Assembly: GCA_964531715.1 (NCBI GenBank)
Contig: CAZHEE010000007.1
Coordinates: forward strand, 17,809-81,808
Source of the DNA: UBA1664 sp964531715
GTDB lineage: Bacteria; Pseudomonadota; Alphaproteobacteria; Micavibrionales; UBA1664
Length of the DNA stretch: 64,000 nt
Direction of reading: 5' to 3'
In this document: one piece after another, positions 34,193-42,784 of the stretch
Layout of the letters: each line of letters begins with the position of its first letter
Numbering within the stretch: the stretch's first letter is position 1
Notes under the pieces: generated by a model
The model's database searches: none
Told to the model about the DNA's origin: nothing
What the model saw: the letters and a program-made list of their open reading frames with translations, nothing else
Translations under genes and position numbers: made by a program

Positions 34193-34812
34193 AACAGCGC
34201 GGGCTCTGCAATAAGGCTACGAACCAGCGGAATTGTCACTGAGCGTTTTTCGGCCAAGGCATTTTCATCAATTCTTTGAACGAGAGAGCGGAGAGCGTTA
34301 AAGCTCCGCTCAATCCTTGGTAAAATATAGGCAATTACATCCGGCTCAACCTTGAGCTGACGGTCATGAAACAGCTTAACCATCACCGTGCCAAGCGCGA
34401 TATCATCAGGCGACAAAATCTCGACCTGAGGCGAAGCGCGGAGCCTTGACGCTAAATCAGGAAGCACAAATTCCAAAAATTCAGGGCTTTTTGATAATGT
34501 AATAATTAATTTATTACCTTGCTCTTTCGCCAGATTATAGGCGTGAAACAAGGTTTTTTCTTGAGCCTCATCGCCAATCAAACTGTCCGCATCATCAAAG
34601 ATATGATTGCCTTGCGTATCTTTTCCTGCCCAGATTTGTGTGAGATGCGTTTTGCCGCACCCTTGTTCGCCGAAGATGACAAGTGCTGGCGCGGACCAAT
34701 CAGGATATCGCCTGACCCATGCCAGCGCATCGCGATTGCTGGGCGTTTCTATAAAATCATCCTTGCCATAGGAAGGCTGAACAGGAAAGGAAAGTGGAAT
34801 TTGCCCGACCAT
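34189..34812 (-). CDS. hda: DnaA-like regulator HdaA
   Basis: Acts with the sliding clamp to convert DnaA-ATP to DnaA-ADP and limit re-initiation. The 207 residues correspond to the DnaA AAA+ domain only: PLSFPVQPSYGKDDF at the start (QLSLPF-like clamp-binding segment), Walker A GEQGCGKT at 48-55, Walker B HIFDDAD and sensor segments. There is no DNA-binding domain. The gene follows perM, the usual alphaproteobacterial order. Confidence 0.88.
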   Translation of the reverse strand: MVGQIPLSFPVQPSYGKDDFIETPSNRDALAWVRRYPDWSAPALVIFGEQGCGKTHLTQIWAGKDTQGNHIFDDADSLIGDEAQEKTLFHAYNLAKEQGNKLIITLSKSPEFLEFVLPDLASRLRASPQVEILSPDDIALGTVMVKLFHDRQLKVEPDVIAYILPRIERSFNALRSLVQRIDENALAEKRSVTIPLVRSLIAEPALF

Positions 34813-34820
34813 GTAAACGC

Positions 34821-35888
34821 CTAGGCGCGGCCTTTGTAATAGCCACTTTTTTTATAGATATCGACACCATGGCGAATAAGCACGGCCAAAATTGCCGCCA
34901 TTGGCACGGCGATGAGCAACCCTGTAAAGCCAAGCAACATTCCCCCCGCCATCAGCGCAAAAATTACCCAGAGGGGGTGAAGACCGATTGACTCACCCAC
35001 CAGTTTCGGTGTGAGATAATTGCCCTCAACTAATTGCCCCGCCACGAAAATTGCAAGGGCAATTGCGGGATAGATCCAGCCGCCAAATTGGTAGAACGCA
35101 AGACCGACAGAGGCGAGCAATCCGAATAAAGACCCGACAAACGGGATAATAGAGAGCAAGCCTGCCGCAACTCCGACAAAAAATCCGTAATTTAATCCCA
35201 TAAGCGAAAGCGCAATCGCATAAAAACCGCCAAGAATGGTACAAACCATCAGCTGCCCACGGATAAAACCTGCAAGACTTGTGTCAATCTCGCCCAGAAT
35301 CGTATGGATGCGCCCTGCATTTCTTCTTGGCATAAGGCTGTCTATTTTCTGTCCCAACCGCGCCCAGTCAATCAGTAGGTAAAAGGCAACAATCGGCATT
35401 AAGGTCAGAAATGTTATAAAGCCGATAATTGCCATCCCGCTTTGAAAAACATTACCGAGGATATTCTTGCTGAACTCCATGACAGAGCCGAGACGCTCCG
35501 ACAACATATCCGTATCAATATTTTGAACATCCTCAAAACTTTGCGGGATTTGAATGGTCGGAAAAGTTGTTGCGAACCAGGCTTGCCCGTTTTGAACGGC
35601 AACGGGGATGAGCCTGATAAAATCAATCATTTCACGCACCAAAATCGGTACGGCAATCAGTAACCCAATAATTAAGGCCAAAAAGAATAATCCGAGTATC
35701 AAAAGAGACGATAACCATCGGGGTACGCGCTTTTTTTCAAGCTTTGCAACGATTGGATTAAGGAGGTAAGCAACCGCAAACCCAACAATAAAAGGGGCGA
35801 GGATTGGATGAAAGAGCCAGAAAAACAGAACTGTTCCAACGGCAACCAAAATCCAAAATTGAAATGTTTTTTCCTGTAAGTAAGACAT
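34821..35888 (-). CDS. perM: AI-2E family transporter (PerM-like)
   Basis: The 355-residue inner-membrane protein has about eight helices. It shows the AI-2E family pattern: LFHPILAPFIVGFAVAYLL at the start, a periplasmic loop with helices, SLAGFIRGQLMVCTILGGFYA, GLLSIIPFVGSLFG and PKLVGESIGLHPLWVIFALM. Members export AI-2 or act as ion antiporters; the substrate cannot be predicted here. It sits between the DUF2066 gene and hda with 4- and 8-base gaps. Confidence 0.9.
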   Translation of the reverse strand: MSYLQEKTFQFWILVAVGTVLFFWLFHPILAPFIVGFAVAYLLNPIVAKLEKKRVPRWLSSLLILGLFFLALIIGLLIAVPILVREMIDFIRLIPVAVQNGQAWFATTFPTIQIPQSFEDVQNIDTDMLSERLGSVMEFSKNILGNVFQSGMAIIGFITFLTLMPIVAFYLLIDWARLGQKIDSLMPRRNAGRIHTILGEIDTSLAGFIRGQLMVCTILGGFYAIALSLMGLNYGFFVGVAAGLLSIIPFVGSLFGLLASVGLAFYQFGGWIYPAIALAIFVAGQLVEGNYLTPKLVGESIGLHPLWVIFALMAGGMLLGFTGLLIAVPMAAILAVLIRHGVDIYKKSGYYKGRA

Positions 35889-35892
35889 AAAC

Positions 35893-36612
35893 CTATCCCC
35901 CCATCGTTATTATATAAGGGATTGCGCCGCCACGGTCACTGCGGTTGTTGCGAAGTGCCAAGCCACGACCGCGCATACGACTTTGAAGTGCGTTAATATC
36001 CCCGCTATATAAGACATCGATTACGGCAGCACGAGGATTAATTGAAATAATTTTCAAATCACTCACGCCATCAACTGATGAGAGCAATCTTTTAAAGCCT
36101 GTCCATTGCCTCAAATTTGAAATCGACACATAGCTGCGCGCGCGCGAAAGGTTTTGCGTCTGTGTACTTTGTCTGTTTTCAGTCAAAAACGAGAGGTCTA
36201 GCTCATTATTGCGGTTTGAAAATGGTTCACGCCCTATTACCATTGGACTGGCTTGCGCTTGGTGTGACCTATTAATGTAAGCCTTGATATCACGTGGATC
36301 GAATGTTACATCAATACTCGCCAAATAGCGATTTTTTGACAGTTTTTCACGATTAATTTGAAAACTATCAACCATATCGGCGATTTGATCGGCGGATGGG
36401 GTGGCAACCTGGCTGGCATTTTGTCCTGCAACACGAGATTTTATAATATTGAAGGCATTCAAACGCGCTTGATTTAAAGCCTCATTGCGTGCCTCGATCG
36501 CATTTTCAGCCTCAATATCAACAGCCAGATTGCGTACCGTAAAATCCACTGCCAACGCCGTATGGCTGACAAACATCATTATCATAAATATTAAACCAAG
36601 GATTTTAGTCAT
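35893..36612 (-). CDS. DUF2066 secreted protein
   Basis: The 239 residues begin with a signal peptide ending SHTALA. The mature protein has FTVRNLAVDIEAENAIEARNEALNQAR near the start, typical of DUF2066 proteins found before perM in alphaproteobacteria. A repeated YVSISNLRQWTGFKRLL-type fold follows, and a C-terminus with a glycine/arginine-rich tail. The role is unknown; it is presumably periplasmic. First gene of the DUF2066-perM-hda operon. Confidence 0.75.
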   Translation of the reverse strand: MTKILGLIFMIMMFVSHTALAVDFTVRNLAVDIEAENAIEARNEALNQARLNAFNIIKSRVAGQNASQVATPSADQIADMVDSFQINREKLSKNRYLASIDVTFDPRDIKAYINRSHQAQASPMVIGREPFSNRNNELDLSFLTENRQSTQTQNLSRARSYVSISNLRQWTGFKRLLSSVDGVSDLKIISINPRAAVIDVLYSGDINALQSRMRGRGLALRNNRSDRGGAIPYIITMGG

Positions 36613-36749
36613 AAACTATAAAGGCTTCCTGAAATACATTTACTTTTTATAAAGCATTTTAAGGCATATTTTTCAAGGGTTATTGATTGTTGAATATAAT
36701 TAAATCATACTATTAGTATTTGAAATTAAATATATCTTTAGAGGGTGAA

Positions 36750-36893
36750 ATGGGGAAAAATCAAACCGAAACAGCAGATGAACTTGCCGTCGAAAATTCA
36801 AACCAACTTTGGGTCAATTTCTTAAAAGGCTGCAAGATTTGCGCTGTCGTAATTTGTATAACTCTCATTTTAATGGCGATCTTTCTTGTTTAA
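36750..36893 (+). CDS. aa3-type cytochrome c oxidase subunit IV-like small protein
   Basis: A 47-residue open frame with GAGGG at 36741-36745, four bases before its ATG. It has a hydrophilic N-terminus, then NQLWVNFLKGCKICAVVICI and a single membrane helix ending LILMAIFLV. This W-x-x-F-x-K followed by one helix is the pattern of the bacterial aa3 oxidase subunit IV family, a small protein found in alphaproteobacterial cytochrome c oxidase. No other oxidase gene is nearby. It overlaps the start of the large kinase gene by 8 bases. Confidence 0.7.
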   Translation: MGKNQTETADELAVENSNQLWVNFLKGCKICAVVICITLILMAIFLV

Positions 36894-39800
36894 AGTCAAT
36901 AAAATTCACGTCTTTTTAATTGCCATAATGGCCGCTTTTTTAAGCGGGTCATTTGCCCATGCCCAAAATAGTGATCCCGGTTCGGTTATAATTCTCTCCA
37001 GCGAACAAAATGATTATAATCTTAATGATCAAGTTTTTATTTATGAAGATTATGATGCACGCAAAACAGTTCAGGATATGACTCAACTCTATTCCGAAGG
37101 TCGCATTTTATTCAAAAATAAGGATCCCGACCGCGTAACTTTAGATCAAAAATCCTACCCTTACTGGCTTATTTTTACTGCCTTTAACAATACAGACCAA
37201 GAAAAATGGGTGTTGGATATCGGTGAATTAGGTGATGGAAGGGCCGGCGTCGCCAAGAAATTTCTTATTTATGAAATGAACCGTGGTCAAATTTATTATG
37301 ATGGCTTCCAGGTCAGCGCTAAAAACAATCCTGTCAGAAATAATTCTCGCTATATCCCGATTACATTCCCTAAAGGTCAAAAATCTGCTTTTGTGGTATA
37401 TATTCTACCCAGCGAATATAAAAGAGTTAGTCTTGATTTAGCGCTCAGTAAAACGGCATTGGACACAAATGTCGGCATAGCTAAAGCTTATGCAGAATAT
37501 ATTCCAGCTATTATATTGATTTCCTTCACCATACTCTTATTTGCATTCATTCTCACGCGCGAATTCAGCCTTATACCTTTAATTATATTTTATGGATTAT
37601 ATTATTTATGGTTTACGCAAGTCGAAGAACCCTTTTATGCCCCTATTTTAGGCTTAGGTGCTATCGCTTCTTTTTACCCTATTTTTAATGCTTGTTTGAT
37701 AGTCACAGCTACTCTGCTCGCTGTTCCCAGAGAAAATAGCGGATCGTCGGTTTTCCATACGAGCCTTATTGCCTTAACAGCCTTTACAACATCAGTTGCC
37801 TGCCTTCTTATTTTCTTTCTTTCTGTTGAAACACTGACACAAAGTTTATTACTTTATTTATCCAGTATAGGATTATTGACAGTTTCAATATTCTACATAT
37901 TTTCGAACAAAAATCATAATAATCAATTGTTTTTGTTCTCTGTCGTTGCCTGGATTGTTGTTTATATTGTTGGGCAAGCCATTAAGATAACTTATCTTTC
38001 AGGGGTTATTGAGCCGAATTTTATCAATGCACATAGTGAATATATAAGCCTCTTACCACAAATTTTCATTATATTTACAATGGCTTTTTTAATAATAAAA
38101 AAGTTTCAGTCAGAAAATATAAGTTTGATTGTCAGCAAAGTGCGTAAAGAGAAATCTCTTTTACAAGCTAAAAAAGCTAAGAATGACAATGATCATTCAA
38201 AACTTTTGCGTGTTATTGAGCGCGAGCGTGAGGTAATGGAAGAGCTTAGAAACCGTGAGACTGAACGCGCCGAGGAAATGCGTGAGGCCAAACAATCTGC
38301 AGATGAAGCCAACGAAGCAAAATCAGCGTTTCTTGCGGTTGTCAGCCATGAAATTCGAACGCCAATGACCGGCATAATGGGTATGGTTCGCTTACTTGAA
38401 GAAAGCAATCCAACCCAGCAGCAAGAAGAATATATCATGACAATTCGTGATTCCGGCGATGCGATGTTATCTCTTCTCAACGATATTTTAGATTTTTCAA
38501 AAATTGAAAGTGGCGGACTTCAGCTTGAAGAAACTGTGTTTGATTTAAAACGCGTTCTTAATGGAATAGAGATGCTTATGCGGGGTCATGCCGAGCAAAA
38601 AGGCATAAAACTCATCATAAATATTCATGATGAAATTCCATCTAACTTGATTGGGGATCCTACACGCTTACGTCAGGTTATCCTGAATTTTGTAGGGAAT
38701 GCATTAAAATTTACATCAAAAGGGCAGGTGCGTATCGGTGCATATCTTGATACAAATCAGCAAGTAAAAAGTAAAGATGAGTGTGCCGTCTACTTCTTTA
38801 TAGAAGATACGGGTATCGGTATATCAGAAGAGGCTCAAAAAGAACTTTTCACACCTTTTAAACAGGCGGATGACACAATTAACAGAAAATATGGCGGAAC
38901 CGGTTTAGGCCTTAGTATATGTAAGCGTTTAATTGAGGCGATGGGCAGTGAAATTAATGTCAGAAGCAGGGAAGGCTTTGGCTCAACATTCTATTTCACT
39001 CTTCTTTTTAACGTTCATGAAGAGCAAGACTCTGTTGAAGCTAGCCCTGAAAGTAACAATGCTTATAAAGAAGAAAATAAGCCAGCTAGCGTCGATAACG
39101 AAATCTCACAAAATCAATCCAGAACTTACAGTTCCGGCAAAAAAGGCAGGGACTTAAGAATTCTGGTTGTAGATGATAATGAAGTTAATCGTAAAGTTGT
39201 GAAAGCATTTCTAGACAAAGAGGATCACGAAACCGTTATGATTCATAGCGGTAAAGAGGCTTTAAGCCTGCTCCAACATGATAATCGCTTTCATGCCATT
39301 CTCCTTGATATAGAAATGCCTGATATGAATGGTAAAGATGTCGCAAGGGCAATTCTCAAAGATAAACTTCTCAATCATATCCCGATTATTGCACTAACAG
39401 GCAATATTTCCGAAAGTGACTTAGAACTCTATGAAAGAATTGGTTTCGCAGGATGTGTTGCAAAACCCATTGTACCGGAAGATATGCTGGACATAATAAA
39501 TAGTGCCAGCAGTGATATTTATTCCAAACAAGCTGCCAATAAGATGGATGAAAGTGAGGAAATTATTATAAATGAAGAATCTTCAGTTAGACACGACAGT
39601 GACGCCGTTGACAAAATAACGGATGAAGCCATTAAACAATCACCGCCAATACCTCAACAAGATACTAACGTGGGCAAAACCTTAGATGAGAAAATGGTGA
39701 AAGGCTTGCGTGACGGGCTTGGTATTCAACAGTCAAAAGAACTTCTTGCAGAACTTTTCACAAAAGCCGAAGACATTATTGATGGTATTGATCGTGCTAT

Positions 39801-40023
39801 CCAAGAAGATAAGCTCAACGAAATTCACATGCGCGCGCATGAATTAAAAGGAATGGCCGGAAATTTTGGCCTCAAAGCCATTAGCGATAAAGCCACTCAA
39901 CTTGAAAATTTATGTAAGGATAACAAGATTACTGCAGGTGAATGCGTCACACATAAAGAAGACTTAAAAAATCTTCTTGAGCGTTCGGAAATTGCTATTA
40001 ATAATTATTTTAAAGATGAATAG
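36886..40023 (+). CDS. Hybrid histidine kinase with 7TMR-DISM sensor, REC and HPt domains
   Basis: The 1045-residue membrane kinase contains a complete phosphorelay. In order: a signal peptide (ending FAHA, residue 26), a 7TMR-DISM extracellular domain (about 45-190), seven membrane helices (about 205-405), a coiled coil, HisKA with H488 in VVSHEIRTPMTG, HATPase, a receiver near 756-875 (LVVDDNEVNRK, LLDIEMPD) and an HPt domain with H985 in MRAHELKGMAGNFG. The start must be the TTG at 36886, since later ATGs would cut the signal peptide. It is probably coupled to the small gene before it. DISM domains often sense carbohydrates. Confidence 0.92.
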   Translation: MFKVNKIHVFLIAIMAAFLSGSFAHAQNSDPGSVIILSSEQNDYNLNDQVFIYEDYDARKTVQDMTQLYSEGRILFKNKDPDRVTLDQKSYPYWLIFTAFNNTDQEKWVLDIGELGDGRAGVAKKFLIYEMNRGQIYYDGFQVSAKNNPVRNNSRYIPITFPKGQKSAFVVYILPSEYKRVSLDLALSKTALDTNVGIAKAYAEYIPAIILISFTILLFAFILTREFSLIPLIIFYGLYYLWFTQVEEPFYAPILGLGAIASFYPIFNACLIVTATLLAVPRENSGSSVFHTSLIALTAFTTSVACLLIFFLSVETLTQSLLLYLSSIGLLTVSIFYIFSNKNHNNQLFLFSVVAWIVVYIVGQAIKITYLSGVIEPNFINAHSEYISLLPQIFIIFTMAFLIIKKFQSENISLIVSKVRKEKSLLQAKKAKNDNDHSKLLRVIEREREVMEELRNRETERAEEMREAKQSADEANEAKSAFLAVVSHEIRTPMTGIMGMVRLLEESNPTQQQEEYIMTIRDSGDAMLSLLNDILDFSKIESGGLQLEETVFDLKRVLNGIEMLMRGHAEQKGIKLIINIHDEIPSNLIGDPTRLRQVILNFVGNALKFTSKGQVRIGAYLDTNQQVKSKDECAVYFFIEDTGIGISEEAQKELFTPFKQADDTINRKYGGTGLGLSICKRLIEAMGSEINVRSREGFGSTFYFTLLFNVHEEQDSVEASPESNNAYKEENKPASVDNEISQNQSRTYSSGKKGRDLRILVVDDNEVNRKVVKAFLDKEDHETVMIHSGKEALSLLQHDNRFHAILLDIEMPDMNGKDVARAILKDKLLNHIPIIALTGNISESDLELYERIGFAGCVAKPIVPEDMLDIINSASSDIYSKQAANKMDESEEIIINEESSVRHDSDAVDKITDEAIKQSPPIPQQDTNVGKTLDEKMVKGLRDGLGIQQSKELLAELFTKAEDIIDGIDRAIQEDKLNEIHMRAHELKGMAGNFGLKAISDKATQLENLCKDNKITAGECVTHKEDLKNLLERSEIAINNYFKDE

Positions 40024-40038
40024 GCAAAACTTAATTTA

Positions 40039-40716
40039 TTAAGCCGCTGCCAATAACTTTGTTATATCCGTATTACGACCTGCATGCATCTTATTCAGGT
40101 AAGAATTGACAGACTCAATCATTGTTCCCATCTGCCCTTTAAAGAAATGATTGCAATTCTCAATCGCATCAAAATCAACATCAATACCTTTTTGAGCGCG
40201 AAGTGTATCAACCAGTTTCTGAACATCACTGCGCGGGATAATCGTGTCATCATTACCATGAACGATTAGACCCGAAGTCGGGCAAGGTGCCAAAAATGTA
40301 AAATCCTCAGTATGGGCAGGTGGCGCAACGGATACCCAGCCACGAATTTCAGGGCGACGCATGAGGAGCTGCATTCCAATCCATGCCCCAAAAGAGAAGC
40401 CTGCAACCCACACATAAGGCGCATTCTGGTTCAAATCCTGCATCCAGTCGAGGGCCGTTGCCGCATCGGCCAATTCACCCTCACCTTCGGAATATTCACC
40501 TTGGGATTGCCCAACGCCGCGGAAATTAAATCGTAATGTTGAAAAGCCGCGAAGCGCAAATGTTTTATAAAGTGAGTATGTCACACGGTTATTCATCGTT
40601 CCGCCATGCTCAGGATGGGGATGGAGAATAAGCGCCAATGGCGCATTGGGTGTTTTTGAGTGAAAATAGCTGGCTTCAATCCGACCTTCTGGCCCGTTAA
40701 TGATAATATCCGGCAT
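40039..40716 (-). CDS. Alpha/beta hydrolase
   Basis: The 225-residue soluble hydrolase has nucleophile S108 in VAGFSFGAW, a catalytic aspartate near IVHGNDDTIIP and a histidine in ENCNHFFKG. The stretch LILHPHPEHGGTMNNRV near the start is typical of a small family of bacterial hydrolases or putative dienelactone-like esterases. The substrate is unknown. It is divergent from the cysteine desulfurase gene; in other alphaproteobacteria such a hydrolase lies beside iron-sulfur assembly genes. Confidence 0.85.
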   Translation of the reverse strand: MPDIIINGPEGRIEASYFHSKTPNAPLALILHPHPEHGGTMNNRVTYSLYKTFALRGFSTLRFNFRGVGQSQGEYSEGEGELADAATALDWMQDLNQNAPYVWVAGFSFGAWIGMQLLMRRPEIRGWVSVAPPAHTEDFTFLAPCPTSGLIVHGNDDTIIPRSDVQKLVDTLRAQKGIDVDFDAIENCNHFFKGQMGTMIESVNSYLNKMHAGRNTDITKLLAAA

Positions 40717-40832
40717 ATAGTTTTGTCCAATCTTTCTTTAAAATTTGACTATGTTTAATTATTATTCTTGAATACAGTCATAAGGCATTTGATTTTAAAA
40801 AGTCCAGAAAATTTTTAAGGATGTGAACAGGC

Positions 40833-41930
40833 ATGGTATATCTCGACCATAATGCAACCACGACAGTCCGCCCCGAAGTCATTGATCTCATGATACAAAT
40901 TATGGGTGAGACCGGCAATGCCTCCGCTGTTCACAAGGCCGGGAAGTTAGCCTCTGCCCATGTTGAAACCGCGCGTGAACAAGTGGCGCGTGCGGTCAAC
41001 ACACGCCCTGCGCAAGTGATTTTTACATCCTGCGCGACCGAGTCAATGAATACAATTCTCAAAACCTTTAAGGGCGAGCGAATCTTGGTGAGTGCGATTG
41101 AACATGCCGCCATTATTGATTGCGGTTTGGATACGATTGAACTCATCCCCGTTGATCATAACGGCGTGATTAATTTGGTCGTATTAGAAGAGATGTTATC
41201 GCGAGAACCAAAGGCAGCGCTTGCCAATATTATGATGGTGAATAATGAAACAGGCGTTATTCAACCCGTGAAAGAAGCCGCCGCACTTTGTAAAAAATAC
41301 GGAACATATTTGCACGTTGATGCGGTTCAGGCTCTTGGCAAAATGCATATTGATTTCAAAGAGATGGATGCGGATTACATGTCTTTTTCGGCGCATAAAA
41401 TCGGCGGCCCTCAAGGGGTTGGGTGCTTTATATTTGGTGCCGGTCGCCCTATACGTCCATTGCTCAGCGGTGGGAAGCAAGAAAAACGCCAACGTGCCGG
41501 TACGGTCAATGTCGCAGGAATTGCAGGGATGGGATTGGCGGCAGACCTCGCCGTTCAAAATATTTCTGTATATAAGGAATTATCTCAATGGCGTGATAAG
41601 ATTGAGTGCGAACTTTCGAACGCTATAAACGGCATGATAATCAACGGGCAAAACGCCCACCGCGTTGGCAATACGCTTTCTATCACATGCCCTGGTGTTG
41701 CAAACATGGTTCAGCTTATTAATCTCGATTTGGACAGTATCTGCGTGTCGGCTGGATCGGCCTGTTCAAGCGGTGTCGCAAAACCTTCTCATGTTCTGAC
41801 TGCTATGGGATTAAGCGATAATGATGCCCTTTCAACCATCCGCGTATCAATGGGGTGGAACACAAGCGAGAGCGATGTTAATTATTTTATTGAAGCTTAT
41901 CAAAAGATAATTAAGCGATTATCACGTTGA
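40833..41930 (+). CDS. Cysteine desulfurase (IscS/NifS family)
   Basis: PLP enzyme that takes sulfur from cysteine for iron-sulfur clusters or tRNA thiolation. The 365 residues have DHNATTTVRPEV at the start, PLP lysine K189 in SAHKIGGPQG and the active-site C311 in SAGSACSSG. It is class I by the loop length (SSGV), but shorter than IscS at the C-terminus, as are the NifS-like proteins beside alphaproteobacterial suf operons. No iscU or suf gene is in the window. Confidence 0.92.
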   Translation: MVYLDHNATTTVRPEVIDLMIQIMGETGNASAVHKAGKLASAHVETAREQVARAVNTRPAQVIFTSCATESMNTILKTFKGERILVSAIEHAAIIDCGLDTIELIPVDHNGVINLVVLEEMLSREPKAALANIMMVNNETGVIQPVKEAAALCKKYGTYLHVDAVQALGKMHIDFKEMDADYMSFSAHKIGGPQGVGCFIFGAGRPIRPLLSGGKQEKRQRAGTVNVAGIAGMGLAADLAVQNISVYKELSQWRDKIECELSNAINGMIINGQNAHRVGNTLSITCPGVANMVQLINLDLDSICVSAGSACSSGVAKPSHVLTAMGLSDNDALSTIRVSMGWNTSESDVNYFIEAYQKIIKRLSR

Positions 41931-41967
41931 AAATTTTAGTTATTTCTATTTAGAAATGACTATATAT

Positions 41968-42594
41968 TTACCTTTGCACTAAACGTATAGCCAAAAGCAA
42001 AAATAAACTTGCGGCGGTAAGCTCCAATGTTTCCTCAACCAAACCTAAATATGCCCCATTATCAGTCTTAAAATCAGCGAGGAACGGCAGCCAACGCGCC
42101 ATAGAATCAATCAATTTTGCCGTAACAAGTAATCCTAATGCCGAAGCTATAACCCACGCCTGCATATAAAAATTCCAAACTAATTTAATAAGTAAAGGAA
42201 TTCGCTTAATAAACTGATATAAAAGAAAAATTAACGTTAATATAATGAAGCCGCCTATAATTTTTTCGGCTAATGGTGTAGTACTACTTTCATAGAAATT
42301 AGACTTTAAAATTGAGTCGGAAGTGAACGCCTTGTGCCAATCCAATTCCCGCATAGCGGCAAAAGCCATTGCCAATGAAAAATAAAGTCTTAGGCTATCG
42401 GTTTTTCTGATAAAAGCAATAAAGGCAAGCAGGCTTGCCCCTGCAAAGGCAAGCGCACTCCCCCATTCTAAGAACTGTCCTTCTTGGCTTAGTGACTGCC
42501 AGGCTTGAGCGTTTAATGTTGAGAGCTCGTAGGCTAAAAATACAATCGTCAAAACCAAAGCCGAGAATACGGCAGGCATAAAAAATCTATACAT
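41968..42594 (-). CDS. Hypothetical integral membrane protein
   Basis: The 208-residue protein has about five membrane helices. Between helices are polar, possibly conserved patches: EGQFLEWGSALAF, AMRELDWHKAF and VEETLELTAASLF. The glutamates in the first and last are reminiscent of small membrane proteins with a paired acidic core. I cannot place it in a family. It is convergent with the cysteine desulfurase gene. Confidence 0.6.
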   Translation of the reverse strand: MYRFFMPAVFSALVLTIVFLAYELSTLNAQAWQSLSQEGQFLEWGSALAFAGASLLAFIAFIRKTDSLRLYFSLAMAFAAMRELDWHKAFTSDSILKSNFYESSTTPLAEKIIGGFIILTLIFLLYQFIKRIPLLIKLVWNFYMQAWVIASALGLLVTAKLIDSMARWLPFLADFKTDNGAYLGLVEETLELTAASLFLLLAIRLVQR

Positions 42595-42784
42595 TTCTGC
42601 ATGATAAGGACTATATCTAACCCATGCAATCCGTTACTTATTGGAAATAAAAAACTGAGATTGAGACAGCTCATAAATTTATACGACCTCATAAAAAAAC
42701 TAAACACCTATAATGCCTGATTTAAAAAAGCACAAAACACAACTTAGCGTGACATTTTGTCGCTGAGTGTTTACAAATTTAAAC

